From NCBI GenBank assembly GCA_047291315.1, contig JBDPYZ010000003.1, forward strand, positions 62,001 through 126,000: a stretch of DNA of 64,000 nt. The letters are read 5' to 3'. This DNA is from Arsenophonus fragariae (GTDB taxonomy: Bacteria; Pseudomonadota; Gammaproteobacteria; Enterobacterales; Enterobacteriaceae). A model generated the notes under the pieces. The model was not told the origin of the DNA. It searched no databases and saw only the letters and a program-made list of their open reading frames with translations. Position 1 is the first letter of the stretch, and the number at the start of each line of letters is the position of its first letter. The translations under genes and the position numbers were made by a program. This document shows, piece after piece, positions 38,280 through 49,363 of the stretch.

Positions 38280-39944
38280 ATGAATGAGGCTGATACTTGC
38301 CCAACGAATTTCATTCGCCAGATTATTGATGAAGATTTAGCTACAGGTAAACATACTCATGTATATACACGTTTTCCACCTGAACCAAATGGTTATTTAC
38401 ATATTGGTCATGCGAAATCAATTTGCCTGAATTTTGGTATTGCAGAGGATTATCAGGGTCAATGCAATTTGCGTTTTGATGATACTAATCCAGTTAAAGA
38501 AGATGTTGAATATGTTAATTCTATTCAAGAAGATGTGAAATGGCTAGGCTTTAATTGGAATGGTAACGTTAAATATTCGTCAGATTATTTTTATGACCTT
38601 TATCAATATGCTCTTGAACTCATTAAAAAAGGCTTAGCTTATGTTGATGAATTAAGTCTTGATGCCATTCGTGAATATCGAGGAACTTTAAAGCAGCCAG
38701 GTAAAAATAGTCCATATCGTGATCGCAGTATTGAGCAGAATCTACAGTTATTTGACAAGATGCGAGCAGGTGGATTTGAAGAAGGTAAGGCCTGTCTACG
38801 TGCTAAAATCGATATGTCATCCCCTTTTATTGTTATGCGGGATCCGGTGTTATATCGAATAAAATATGCTGAGCACCATCAATTAGGTAATAAATGGTGT
38901 ATTTATCCAATGTATGATTTTACCCATTGTATTTCAGATGCATTAGAGGGGATTACTCACTCACTTTGTACCTTGGAATTTCAGGATAATCGCCGATTAT
39001 ATGATTGGGTATTAGATAATATTACGATTGATTGTCATCCAAGACAGTATGAGTTTTCGCGTCTAAATCTTGCCTATACGGTGATGTCAAAACGTAAACT
39101 AAATCAGTTAGTGACAGAAAATAGGGTTGAAAGTTGGGATGATCCCAGAATGCCCACTATTTCAGGTTTACGTCGTCGTGGTTATACGGCTGCATCGATT
39201 CGTGAGTTTTGTCGGCGTATTGGCGTGACTAAGCAAGATAATACTGTTGAAATAGTGGCATTGGAATCTTGTATTCGTGATGATCTAAATGAAAATGCAC
39301 CACGGGCAATGGCGGTATTAGATCCAATAAAGTTAGTGATTGAAAATATGCCCGCTGATGAGCAAATATTGACAATGTATAATCACCCCAATAAGCCTGA
39401 GATGGGCACCCGTCAAGTGCCATTTAGTCGAGAGCTTTATATTGATCGGACTGATTTTCGTGAAGAAGCTAATCGGCAATATAAACGCTTAGTTTTAGGT
39501 AAAGAAGTGCGTTTACGTAATGCTTATATTGTACAGGCTAATCGAGTTGATAAAGATGCTGAAGGTAATATTACCACGATTTATTGTACTTATGATGCTA
39601 ATACATTGAATAAAGATCTTGCCGATGGACGTAAAATCAAAGGGGTTATCCATTGGGTAAGCGCATTACATGCTTTGCCAGCAGAGATCAGGTTATATGA
39701 TCGCTTATTTACAGTGTCTAATCCTGCTGCACAAGAGGACTTTTTGGCTGCTATTAATCCAGATTCTTTAGTGATTCGGCATGGGTTTGTTGAACCAAGC
39801 TTAATTAACGCGCAGCCTGGAAAAGCTTATCAGTTTGAACGCGAGGGTTATTTTTGTGTCGATAGCCATGAACATACTGCTGAACAGCTGGTATTTAATC
39901 GCACTGTCGGGTTAAGAGATAGTTGGGCAAGAATGGCTAGTTAA
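38280..39944 (+). CDS. glnS: Glutaminyl-tRNA synthetase
   Basis: Class I synthetase that charges tRNA-Gln, including the tRNA encoded at 31.6 kb. The ATG at 38280 gives 554 aa, the E. coli length, with GAGGA 9 nt upstream; an ATG two codons earlier is too close to the ribosome site. HIGH appears in EPNGYLHIGHAKS, KMSKS as VMSKRKL, and the C-terminal anticodon-binding beta-barrels are complete. Intact. Confidence 0.96.
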   Translation: MNEADTCPTNFIRQIIDEDLATGKHTHVYTRFPPEPNGYLHIGHAKSICLNFGIAEDYQGQCNLRFDDTNPVKEDVEYVNSIQEDVKWLGFNWNGNVKYSSDYFYDLYQYALELIKKGLAYVDELSLDAIREYRGTLKQPGKNSPYRDRSIEQNLQLFDKMRAGGFEEGKACLRAKIDMSSPFIVMRDPVLYRIKYAEHHQLGNKWCIYPMYDFTHCISDALEGITHSLCTLEFQDNRRLYDWVLDNITIDCHPRQYEFSRLNLAYTVMSKRKLNQLVTENRVESWDDPRMPTISGLRRRGYTAASIREFCRRIGVTKQDNTVEIVALESCIRDDLNENAPRAMAVLDPIKLVIENMPADEQILTMYNHPNKPEMGTRQVPFSRELYIDRTDFREEANRQYKRLVLGKEVRLRNAYIVQANRVDKDAEGNITTIYCTYDANTLNKDLADGRKIKGVIHWVSALHALPAEIRLYDRLFTVSNPAAQEDFLAAINPDSLVIRHGFVEPSLINAQPGKAYQFEREGYFCVDSHEHTAEQLVFNRTVGLRDSWARMAS

Positions 39945-40148
39945 GAATTATATCATTGATAGACAAGGTAAAAGTGTGATTTATAACCACGTTTTTTTAT
40001 TAACAAGAAGAGTGGGTTTCACTGGATACAATATTTTTATTAACAGAAAAATAAGGCTTTTAGTTATAGATTTCTAGTTGGTTAAAAACAAGATAACCAT
40101 CCTATCTCAAATATAATTATTAAATTAATTAATTGACTATTAATCAGG

Positions 40149-40937
40149 ATGTTATGCCATGTTGAACGCGCTATCAATTCAAATAATTTAGTAAAAAATG
40201 TATTTTTGCCTGAGGAACCGCAACTAATATCACCTAAGAGCAATTTCGTCGGCCTATTAAAAAGTATTCGTAATAGTAATGTTGGAATGTCACTACGAAA
40301 AAGGCCGCTAAATGGAGTTGCATATTTGTCAAAAATTAAGTCCTATTTTAGATAAATGGTAGCATCAAGCAACATTATGATGTGTTCTATTGGCTGATTT
40401 TGTTTACATCTTTGGCTTTACGAGTTTAGAAGCAACCCATTGGGGAATCGAATATTGATAATGTATTTGGTGACATCCCTGATTGCTATAAGCAGGCTAG
40501 CCAGCTACTGCATCGTTTGCAAATACCTATGAAATATGAAAAGTGGGAGAAATACACTCTTTCAACCAAGTGGTCATTCATTAGATAGTGGCTTAGCGGC
40601 TTATTCTGCGGTGAAAGTATCTACTCAGAAAAGGTTATTCGAGCAGAATGTTTTAACAGCGCTCAACTTGGCCTAGGTTTACAGAACGATTTATTAGAGC
40701 AATATGGAAGTTTAGAAAAATAAAAAAAAGCTAAGGATAATATTAATTACTATTATGTTGATTGTGATCTTATTCCAAAGATTGATAAATTTTTTGCGGT
40801 TGATCATATTGGTACAGTTAATATTATTACACAGATAGCTGAGAAAAAAAGATGGCGTCTTAGCAGCACATGCCAGATATGTAAGTCATATTCGTACCTT
40901 GTATCAGCAGTATGTAGAAGGTAGAACAATACAGTAA
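40149..40937 (+). pseudogene. Decayed protein-coding gene of unknown family
   Basis: A series of short translated pieces in changing plus-strand frames reads like one former protein. In order they are CHVERAINSNNLVKNVF (near 40155), YWLILFTSLALRV (near 40390), ESNIDNVFGDIPDCYKQASQ (near 40450), HSLDSGLAAYSAVKVSTQKR (near 40575), NYYYVDCDLIPKIDKFFAVD (near 40745) and DGVLAAHARYVSHIRTLYQQ, ending in TAA at 40937. At least four frame changes or stops separate them. I do not recognise the family. E. coli has chiP and ybfN here, and the pieces resemble neither by eye. Confidence 0.5.
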
Positions 40938-40955
40938 AATATTACGGTAGAATAA

Positions 40956-40983
40956 AAGGAGAAGTCTGCTTGCTATTCTCCCT
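40956..40983 (-). terminator. Probable terminator of fur
   Basis: Read on the minus strand, AGGGAGAA pairs with TTCTCCTT around a 12-nt loop and is followed by TTATT, 40 bp after the fur stop codon. It could also end transcription of the decayed gene on the other strand. Confidence 0.5.
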
Positions 40984-41024
40984 CTATTTTAAACTGATTA
41001 ATAACAAAACAACGATAGGCTGGG

Positions 41025-41492
41025 TTATTTTTCTTCTTTACTATTGCGGGCTGGATGCCCCAAATCGTTTTCATCACAATGATCTTTTTTGGAGCAATGT
41101 CCATATAGACAAAGACTATGGTTAGAGAGTTTAATACCATGACGTTCGGCGATGTTTTTTTGTCGTGTTTCAATCGATTCATCACTAAATTCAATAACTT
41201 TACCACAATCTAAGCAAATTAAGTGATCATGGTGATGTTGTTGTGTCAGTTCAAAAACTGATTTACCGCCTTCAAAGTTATGGCGAGTAACAATGCCAGC
41301 GTCATCAAATTGGTTTAGAACACGATAAACCGTTGCGAGGCCAATCTCTTCCCCCATATCAATGAGTTTTTTATAGAGATCTTCCGCACTGACGTGATGG
41401 CACCCTGGCTCTTGTAATACTTCTAAAATTTTTAAACGTGGAATAGTTACTTTAAGCCCTGCATTCTTCAATGCTTTATTGTTGTCGGTCAT
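41025..41492 (-). CDS. fur: Ferric uptake regulator Fur
   Basis: Iron-sensing repressor. The ATG at 41492 gives 155 aa starting MTDNNKALKNAGLKVT as in E. coli (148 aa); the in-frame ATG at 41528 adds an unconserved 12 residues. The winged-helix domain (TVYRVLNQFDDAGIV), the HHHDHLICLDCGK metal site and the second Cys pair GHCSKKDHC are present. It lies downstream of fldA. Intact, so iron control persists although several other regulators in the window are dead. Confidence 0.96.
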   Translation of the reverse strand: MTDNNKALKNAGLKVTIPRLKILEVLQEPGCHHVSAEDLYKKLIDMGEEIGLATVYRVLNQFDDAGIVTRHNFEGGKSVFELTQQHHHDHLICLDCGKVIEFSDESIETRQKNIAERHGIKLSNHSLCLYGHCSKKDHCDENDLGHPARNSKEEK

Positions 41493-41617
41493 GCGGATCC
41501 TACCTTGTTGCATTAGCAGTGAATTCATAATATCAAAACATTGTTAACAGTAGCATACTGTTTATTTCAAACTAATTTTACAATTATATATGTCTTAATA
41601 TCATTACACAATTTGCA

Positions 41618-41632
41618 GGAATTATTATCATG
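41618..41632 (-). promoter_or_regulatory. Fur-box-like site between fldA and fur
   Basis: The minus strand reads CATGATAATAATTCC, which agrees with ATGATAATCATT of the Fur consensus at most positions. It lies about 125 bp upstream of the fur start, where autoregulation by Fur would act. The match is partial and AT-rich background makes chance hits likely. Confidence 0.35.
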
Positions 41633-41668
41633 TACAAAAAATATTGACATTTATCTATCGATGATGGC

Positions 41669-42184
41669 TTACAAATCTAGCTCTTCAGATATTTGTTTTA
41701 CCCAGCTTTCCACTCGCTCAGCGGTTAGTTCCGGTTGCCTATCTTCATCAATAGCAAGACCAACAAAGTTAGTGTCATCAGCGAGTCCTTTTGATACTTC
41801 GAAGTTGTAGCCTTCTATTGGCCAGTGGCCTACAATGATAGCACCTTTAGGCTTAATAATATCTTTTACTGTACCCATGGCATCACAGAAATATTCTGCA
41901 TAATCTTCTTGATCGCCACAACCAAAAATAGCTACCGGCTTATTGGTAAAATCAATTTCTTCCAATGTTAGAAAGAAATCGTCCCAGTCACACTGTGCTT
42001 CACCATAATACCAGGTAGGAATACCGAATAGTAAAATATCAAATGCTTCAATATCCTCTTTACTGCTTTCAGCAATATCATGAATTTCAGCAATATCAGC
42101 ACCGCCAAGAGTTTCTTGGATCATTTTTGCAATATTTTCTGTATTGCCAGTATCACTGCCGAAGAAGATACCTATGATTGCCAT
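41669..42184 (-). CDS. fldA: Flavodoxin I FldA
   Basis: Small FMN electron carrier that reduces enzymes such as IspG/IspH, biotin synthase and radical-SAM activases. At 171 aa it is slightly shorter than E. coli (176) at the C-terminus. The phosphate loop GSDTGNTENIA is at residues 9-19, and the FMN-stacking loops PTWYYGEAQCDWDDF and GCGDQEDYAEYFCDA are complete. It lies upstream of fur, as in E. coli. Probable electron donor for the radical-SAM enzymes LipA and MiaB encoded in this window. Confidence 0.95.
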   Translation of the reverse strand: MAIIGIFFGSDTGNTENIAKMIQETLGGADIAEIHDIAESSKEDIEAFDILLFGIPTWYYGEAQCDWDDFFLTLEEIDFTNKPVAIFGCGDQEDYAEYFCDAMGTVKDIIKPKGAIIVGHWPIEGYNFEVSKGLADDTNFVGLAIDEDRQPELTAERVESWVKQISEELDL

Positions 42185-42365
42185 AAAGTAAATAAACCTC
42201 TTAATTTTAATTGTTTTGTTATTTTATCGTTATCAATCTTAATACAGGAAAGATGATAACTATTTATTAATGAATAATTAAATAGCTATTATTTTGACGA
42301 AAATAGCCGCATAATTCTGTCAATTTTGTATGTTTTAGGCAAACATAAACCAGCAAAACTGTAAT

Positions 42366-42644
42366 TCATCGCTTTTTCTTTGCTAATTGTGTCAGCAATA
42401 TTTGTTCTATTAGTTCACTACGGCTTATTTTTTGTTTTTGAGCGAGCATGTTTAATGCCGTAATAGCGTGCTCATTAATTTTTTCAACCCAGCATAAACC
42501 TTTACTCTTATCACGTTTTAATTTATTACGTTTATTAATTTTTAATTGTTCATGCCGAGATAAGGGATTGGTTTTTGGGCGTCTAGGTCTAAGTTCATTG
42601 GCAAATAAATCCCGTGTTGTGCGATCAGTCTGCTCTTTTGCCAT
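42366..42644 (-). CDS. ybfE: YbfE family protein (LexA-regulated in E. coli)
   Basis: A 92-aa basic protein almost collinear with E. coli YbfE: MAKEQTDRTTRDLF start, RPKTNPLSR block and a C-terminal helix pair ending in SRSELIEQILLTQL that resembles a ribbon-helix-helix. Its function is unknown; in E. coli it is induced by DNA damage. I saw no good LexA box upstream. It lies upstream of fldA as in E. coli. Beyond it the E. coli-like order is interrupted by the secretion relic. Confidence 0.88.
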   Translation of the reverse strand: MAKEQTDRTTRDLFANELRPRRPKTNPLSRHEQLKINKRNKLKRDKSKGLCWVEKINEHAITALNMLAQKQKISRSELIEQILLTQLAKKKR

Positions 42645-42829
42645 AAATTTAAATGTTGATGGAAATTTGCTAAGTCACTTAAAACAATCATACCCTAGTA
42701 GGATAACTATCGCTACTATCTGATAGAATAACATAATTGATAAAGAAATATATTGCTGATTAAGTGATGTAAAAAATAGTCAGTAAAAAAAAATTATAAA
42801 ATGCAATCTTACTGGCGATTTGAATGGTT

Positions 42830-44996
42830 TTAAATATTGGTCTTAGCTATTGATCCTATTTGTTGATACCAAAGTTGAACATAAATGCCATTTAGCTTAA
42901 GTAAATTATCATTGCTATCGAATTCAACCACCTGTCCTTCATTAATCACACTGATTTTATCAGCGTAACGAATCGTATTAAGCCGGTGGGCAATACTAAT
43001 GACTGTTAGACCAACAGATAGATGGTGCATATTTTTCATGATAGCGGCTTCTGAGTCATAATCTAACGCAGAAATGGTCTCATCAAGAATTAAAATGCGT
43101 GGCTGTGTTTAACAGTGAACGGGCAAGTGCTATGAGTTGTCGTTGCCCGCCTGATAAATTCATACCTCTCTCTGCTAACTGGGTATGTGGAAGCCGTTGA
43201 ATAAAATCTAGCGCGTCAGAGATTTACGCTGTCTGGATCATGGTTTCGTCAGAAGCTGCCTGTTTGCTTAAGCGAATATTATCTGCTACGGTGCCTGCAA
43301 ACAAAATACTTTCTTCTTGTAATACAAAACAAAACTCATATTACGCCATAAAGCAACAGGATCAGCGACATCCAGCTCCATTTCATCAATAGTGATTTGG
43401 CTCTGTTGAGGAATATAAAGTCGTTGTAATAGTTTTGTTAAGGTACTTTTTCCTGATCCTGAGGGACCGGTAATACCGCTAAATTGCACATCTTTAATTG
43501 ACAATGATAAGTTTTGCAATATTTTTGGCATATCGCTAGTATAACGGAATCTGATATGATTAAATTCAATATTACCATCAATAGATGCTGTATTAGCAAT
43601 ACCCCTTTTGGCCATATTCGGTAGGTTCATCAAGAATATCATCAATACGCTTAAGTGCAATTAAGTGCAATAAGGGTATGTTGAAAATATTGCCATACTT
43701 GCGCCAGGTGGAGAATCGTTTGTGTAACATGAGCGCTAAGCATATTCAAAGCAATTAATTCTCCTAGACTAAGTTGGCCTTGCATCACGATTTTAACGCT
43801 AAACCATAATAGAATTGCGGTAGTTATTTTATTGACCAGTGTAATGATTTGACTTGCTATAATACTGCTTTTTTGAGCCTGGAAGCTTTTTTGTAATTAG
43901 TGACTTAAGATTTTTTGCCAACGTTGTAAAAACGTATTCTCTGTTGCGGTTGTTTTAACGGTTTCAATGCCTATGATTGATTCAGAAAGAAAAGTAGTAT
44001 TATCGGCTTGAGCTTCACACTCTTTTTCTACCAGTTTAAGAATAATGGGGCCAATTAATAGCCAAAAATAAAGTAGATACCCAATGATCCAATTACAATA
44101 CTGGCGAGTTGTACACTGTAGTTAAACAACACGACAATGAATAATGTGACAAAAAAGAGATCAATAAACAGCATTAATGTTGAGTCAGTCAGGAATTGCC
44201 TAATTTGAGCCATTTCACACACTCGGGAAGTAATTTGTCCTCTTTGTTGCTGCTTAAAATAGTTAAGCGGTAGCCCTAATAAATGACGATATAAGCAGCC
44301 GGATAATTCAGCATTAATTTGGCCAGAGGTATGATTAAAAATTTTATTACGAATAAAGCTATAAATAGGTTCGGTTATCGCTAATGGGACCATGGAAAAT
44401 GCTAAAACATATAAGCTATTTAGGCTACGTCCTACCAAGACTTTATCAATGAGATGTTGAAAAAGAATTGGGTGAATAAGTGCAAATATTTGCACAGTGG
44501 CGGCCAGCAAAAAAATATCTCTTGGCTGTTTATTTTGTCTAAGAAGTGAAGAGGAAAACCAATCTAATCCAAATTTAATTTTTTTTGGTTGTTAATTTTT
44601 TTCTACCAGAAGTAATACTTTAAATTTAGTTGTGGCGTGTTGTATATTATAATAAGGAAAAGTGAGTGTTTTTTCTGTAATGGGATTTATTACTTTAATG
44701 ATTGGTTGCGTTATATTGGTAAATACCAACCATATTCCGTCTATTTCAATTAATGCGGGTAACGGAATATGCTTAAGCTTGTTAGCAGTCAGAAAGTTTA
44801 CTTTACTTTTTAATTGCATATAATCTGTGCACTCTCGTAATTGCCAGTTGGTGAGGTGTTCAGATTCTAAGCCTAAGGAATGCGTCAACTGATTAATGGT
44901 GATGTATTTACCCAGTCGTTTTCCAAGCCAGATTACTGATTCTAGGCCTTGCTTGGTAGTGTTGTTAGCTATTGCTACGGTAGAAAAAGTTTCCAT
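42830..44996 (-). pseudogene. Broken type I secretion ABC exporter (RtxE/HlyB-like)
   Basis: Relic of an exporter of about 710 residues. From 44996 an N-terminal C39-like domain reads about 134 residues with no peptidase Cys/His pair apparent, then a frame change. Membrane segments follow (44055-44510, containing the YRHLLGLPLNYFKQQQRGQITSRV motif region typical of RTX exporters), then the ATPase with Walker A GPSGSGKST near 43460, a signature region near 43150 and an H-loop SIAHRLNTI near 42990. Frameshifts or stops occur near 44585, 44050, 43660, 43300 and 43100. Lies 3 bp after the adaptor pseudogene. Confidence 0.85.
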
Positions 44997-44999
44997 CGC

Positions 45000-46340
45000 T
45001 TATTTCTCCCGCATTGATTCTGACAGATATCCACGAATTAGGCTTAATAGATAATCTATCACCCGCCGTTTATCGGTTTTGATTTCTGCCACAATAGATA
45101 TGCCTGGGGTTGATATCAATTGAATGACCATCAACCATTAGATTATTTTGTTTCAGACTAATTTTTGCTGGAAAGATAGGATCTAATTGCTCATCTTGGG
45201 CAGAATTACGTGAAATTGATAATACTTCTTCATCGATAGTGCCATAACGTGTATAAGGAAAGGCATCGACTTTTACTGTGACTTTTTACCCGGTACGAAT
45301 AAAACTAATGTTTTTATTTAAGATCTTAACTTCGGCAATTTGCACATCGTTATCAGGTACAATGATCATCAAATTTTGTGCCGGTTGTAATATTGCCTCT
45401 AAGGTATAAGTGGTTAACTGTTGAACGATGTTAAACTGGTGAACGTACAATTTCTAACTGCTCTCGTTCATCAAATTTTGCCTATTCTTGTTCTAACATA
45501 GAGAGTTGGATCTCTGACTGCTTTTTTTTCATTCCATTTATGGTGTTTTTGTGATTGAAAAGCATTGAGGCGTTCTTTTAGATTTTTTTCTTGCGAATTT
45601 AAAATATCCAGTTCTGATTTTTGTTGAACAATTAAGCTATTGTTTTATAATAACTTTTTTCTTCTCTAAATATTTTGATTTACTGATCATCTATTTTTGA
45701 GATAATGTCTGACGGGCATTCTAAATGCTGTTTGATATTTTTTTGTAGTAAAAAAAGCATGTTGAGATCATTGTTCTTCGCTTTTTACGACGTATGATTA
45801 ACCTCAATCTCAGAGGTTAAGTTAGCAATTTTCGCATCAAATTGTGCTTTTTCATGGTGATAATTTTTGCAGATTTTTTCTTGTTGTCGCTTTGTTAGTT
45901 GATAAAGGAGGGTTGCTGATGGGGGACTCTGTTTTTAAGTAAAGATTGGTAAAGCAATTTTTCAATCGTATGATATTCGATTTGATGTGAAATACCGGTA
46001 ATGTCTTGGCTGACAGCGAGTGCATGAAGTATAAGTAGCAGTTCACTTTTTTTACATGTTGTCCCTTTTTCACATGTAATTCAGTTAATCGACTCTGCTC
46101 ATAAGCTTGAATAACTTGTGAGTGCTCGGAAACGATAAGTCATCCGGTTGAGGTAGCTTGAACATCTAGTTGTTCCCAGTAGCCCCCAACTAATAGCAAT
46201 AACACCTCCAATACTTAAGTTATTGCTGTGAGTCGAGCAAAAAGTGATGGTGGCTATTCATTAATGCCAGATGTGGTGGGTAAGAAGTCATAATTATATT
46301 GCGGAAGAGCTGCTTTAACTTCCGTGTAATGCGATTCGTC
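45000..46340 (-). pseudogene. Broken HlyD/RtxD-type membrane fusion protein
   Basis: Relic of the periplasmic adaptor of a type I secretion system. The start region reads PQYNYDFLPTTSGINE near 46290. A membrane anchor (LEVLLLLVGGYWEQLDV) and the HlyD biotinyl-lipoyl-like stretch SRLTELHVKKGQHVKK follow. The C-terminus, TPGISIVAEIKTDKRRVIDY...YLSESMREK, is the HlyD family signature and ends at 45000. Many stops and frame changes lie between, and the coiled-coil hairpin region (about 45480-45850) is heavily broken. Sits between two ABC ATPase pseudogenes, as rtxD does. Confidence 0.85.
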
Positions 46341-46354
46341 ATGAAGCGGTCCTA

Positions 46355-48414
46355 CTACTGCTGCTTTAACGATTGTTGTAATGACCACAGATAGTGGTAA
46401 TGTTTTTCAAGTTGCAATAATTGTGTATGGCTTCCTTGCTCAATAATTTTGCTTTGATCCATGACAATAATATGATGGTGATGATTAACCGTTGATAAGC
46501 GGTGTGCAATAGTAATTACGGTACGTCCTTGGGCTTGGGCAATTTTTTGTATATTTTGTTGGATTATTGCTTGTGTTTGATCATCTAAAGTGCTGGTGGT
46601 TTCATCAAAAATCAGAATGCGATGATTGCTCAGTAATGTGCGAGCTACGGCTATACTCTGGCGCTGACCTCCTGATAATGATTGACAACCTTCAGCTATA
46701 AGTGAGTCGTAACCTAAAGGCATTTTTAAAATGAAATCATGGGCGCCAGCTAATTTCGCTGCCGTAATTACTGCATCTAAAGTGGCATCAGGTTTTGATT
46801 GAGCAATGTTGCTAAATACAGATTGGTTAAACAGAAGATTTTTTGTAACACAATACTGATTTGTTGTCTTAAGGTAGAGATGTTTATCTGATAAAGCGGA
46901 ATATTATCAAGTAATATAGTCCCTTTTTCTGGGGTATTGTGGGGTCTAAAGGTGTAATAATAACCGTGCAAAAGGGTACTTTTATCTGAGCCTGAAGCAC
47001 CGACCATGCCAATCATCTCTTCTGCTTTAATGGATAAATTGAATTGATTAATAGTAAGAGGAAAATCCGGTTGATAACAAAAATGAATATTTTGAAAGTA
47101 GATCTGGCCGGTTAATTGCGGGTGTAAGCTTTCACTGTATTGTTCGGTTGGTAAATTAATGATTTGTGCTAGTTTGTCAATGGCGACTCGAGTACGGATA
47201 TAATCTCCCATAATTGCACTAATTTTCCCTAAGGGTTGACTACTGTGAGAGACCATCATTTGAAGCGATTAACTGGCCTATTCTCATATTTAACGCCAGT
47301 ACTTCAGCTGCACGGAGCCATAAAATCAATGCCATAGTCAATTTTTCAATAAGCATGACAATATGACTGCCTTGAGAATTTATTTTGTTGTGCCTGGAAT
47401 TTACTCGGAATCATATCGGCTGTTTGCGTATCCCAACGGCCGGATAAAGCGTGGCTCAACAGCCAAACTTTTAATGGTTTCACTGCCAGCTACGTTTTCA
47501 GTTAAAAAAGAGGTATTGATTGCAGCATGCATAAATTGTGTTTCGGCCGCTTCTTTATCTTTTTTTATTTTTGGAATTATTTGCCAGGCCAGCAGTAAAT
47601 AACAAGAGATCGAGAGCAAAAAAATGAATGTTAGTGTCGTTGATAGAATTGACATTACATAGATGAAGACGAATAAAAAAAAGGACATCGAGCATTAAAG
47701 TAAACTTACTGGCGGTTAAAAACTCCTACTAGTCGGGTTTTGGAAAAGGAGAGCGGTAAGTGTAATAGATGCCTAATCAGTTTTAATCCGAGCCGGATGT
47801 CGATACGGTTGGCGGTATGAATATATATTCTCTGAAACCTTTTAAAATAACTTCCATAAAAGCGGCTACTATTAAAGCAAAAAACAAGCATATATAAGTT
47901 AAAAAGTATTTATATATCAAATTCTTATTTATAATAATTTGAGTAACAATTGGCGATAATAGTGCGAGTGTTTGTAACACGAAAGAAAATAACAAGATTT
48001 CAATAAGTATTTGTTTATATCTTAAGAATTCAGATACAAACCAACGAATGTTAAAGTGGGATCGTTTTTGGTTTATTTTAAGCCAATGACCATTTCAACG
48101 ATCAAGAAAATCTTTTTTTGCCAAAATCTCCGGTGGTTTATTACCAGAAGATTGTATTAATACTTGCTCATCATTGTAACTGGCTAGTATATGCGGGACT
48201 TTATCATAAATAATTGCAGACAAAATGAGATGCAGCAGCTCTTTTTTCTGACAACGTTTTTCTTTTAGTGAAATTTGATATTTTTGTTGAATTTTTTTAT
48301 ACAATCAACATAATTATCATGCTGAGTTATTTCTTTATTATATTCATTTAAATTTATTTTACTATTTAATCTTATCATAATAGAAATTAATTCAAGCGTT
48401 CTTTGGTTATCCAT
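46355..48414 (-). pseudogene. Broken type I secretion ABC exporter (RtxB-like)
   Basis: Second exporter ATPase relic, of about 690 residues. An ATG at 48414 opens MDNQRTLELISIMIRLNSKI, followed after a frame change by an N-terminal domain (48095-48304), membrane segments (47401-47995) and an ATPase domain. Walker A reads GASGSDKST near 46980, with Asp replacing the last invariant Gly, which should stop nucleotide binding even without the frameshifts. The signature SLSGGQRQ and Walker B ILIFDET lie in 46355-46723. First gene of the three-gene relic. Confidence 0.85.
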
Positions 48415-48571
48415 GGTAAATAATCACATGTTAAAATATAAAGCCATTTTAAATATATTTAATATTAATAAAAGGCTTTATTTATTATTACTTAGTTTAT
48501 TTTATCGCCTTATTTTTTAAAATGAGTTTATGAAATGATTTAAATTGTACAATATGAGTGTAAAAAATTCA

Positions 48572-49363
48572 TTATTTATTAGTAGGAATAGCGAGAAAAC
48601 GATGAATTGCTCGGATGGCTGCTGCTGGATTTTCAGCATGCACCCAGTGACCACATCCTAAAATAATCTGGTCTTGAACTTGCGGAAATTGAGCAATAAT
48701 ATCTTTGCGATAAGCTTCGGTAATATAACAGGAAAGGCTGCCACGAATGAAGAGTGCTGGGTGAGGCCAGGGTGGAATAGTTTTTCAACTCATCAATTGG
48801 CTATATTCTTTTTTAAACGAGTAAATTAAATTTCCATCTGCCTTGATCAAATGATTTTAGTAAGAATTGAGTTTTACTTTCTTCAGTGATTGTGTTACGC
48901 ATAATTAGAGCAGCCTTTTGCCGGGAGGTGACCCCTGATTGTACTACTGTTTCTAAGGCGGAAAATATATTTTCATGACGATTAATTTGATAGGTTACTG
49001 GAGAAATATCAATAACCACAATTTTTCTATAAATTGTGGCGCTATTGCTGTCATTGTCATTGCTATTTTTCCTCCCATTGAGTGTCCGATAGCAATAATG
49101 CTTTTTTGCTTTAAATAAGTCAAAAGAGTTAAAACGTCTGTTGCCATTTCAGAGTAAAGCATCGTTTCCGCCCATGGTGAATTGCCATGATTGCGAATAT
49201 CGAGTTGAATAACTGTCAAATAATCTTGTAAATTGCGTGCCAATACGCTTAAATTTTGTTGATCACCAAATAGGCCATGTATTAGTACAATAGCTGCAGT
49301 AGAGATAGGATTTTTCGGTTGATGGATACGATAATTTAGCCAGTTATTTGGCGATATAGTCAA
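48572..49363 (-). pseudogene. ybfF: Broken ybfF, alpha/beta-hydrolase esterase
   Basis: YbfF hydrolyses short acyl thioesters in E. coli; its natural role is unclear. The first 120 residues read cleanly (oxyanion HGLFGDQQNL, nucleophile elbow IGHSMGG). A frameshift near 49010 interrupts IDISPVTY, and further damage lies near 48800. The end, with the catalytic His in GCGHWVHAENP, is still readable and stops at 48572. All catalytic residues can be found but not in one frame. Confidence 0.88.

Noticed and set aside
40973..41206. 77-codon minus-strand frame overlapping the end of fur
   Set aside because: It is the shifted frame of the fur C-terminal region; fur itself is intact in the other frame.
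42830..48414. A new contact-dependent or bacteriocin system between ybfE and ybfF
   Set aside because: The pieces are all recognisable exporter ATPases and a HlyD adaptor with many lesions; no cargo, immunity or activator gene is visible, so a functional new system cannot be supported.
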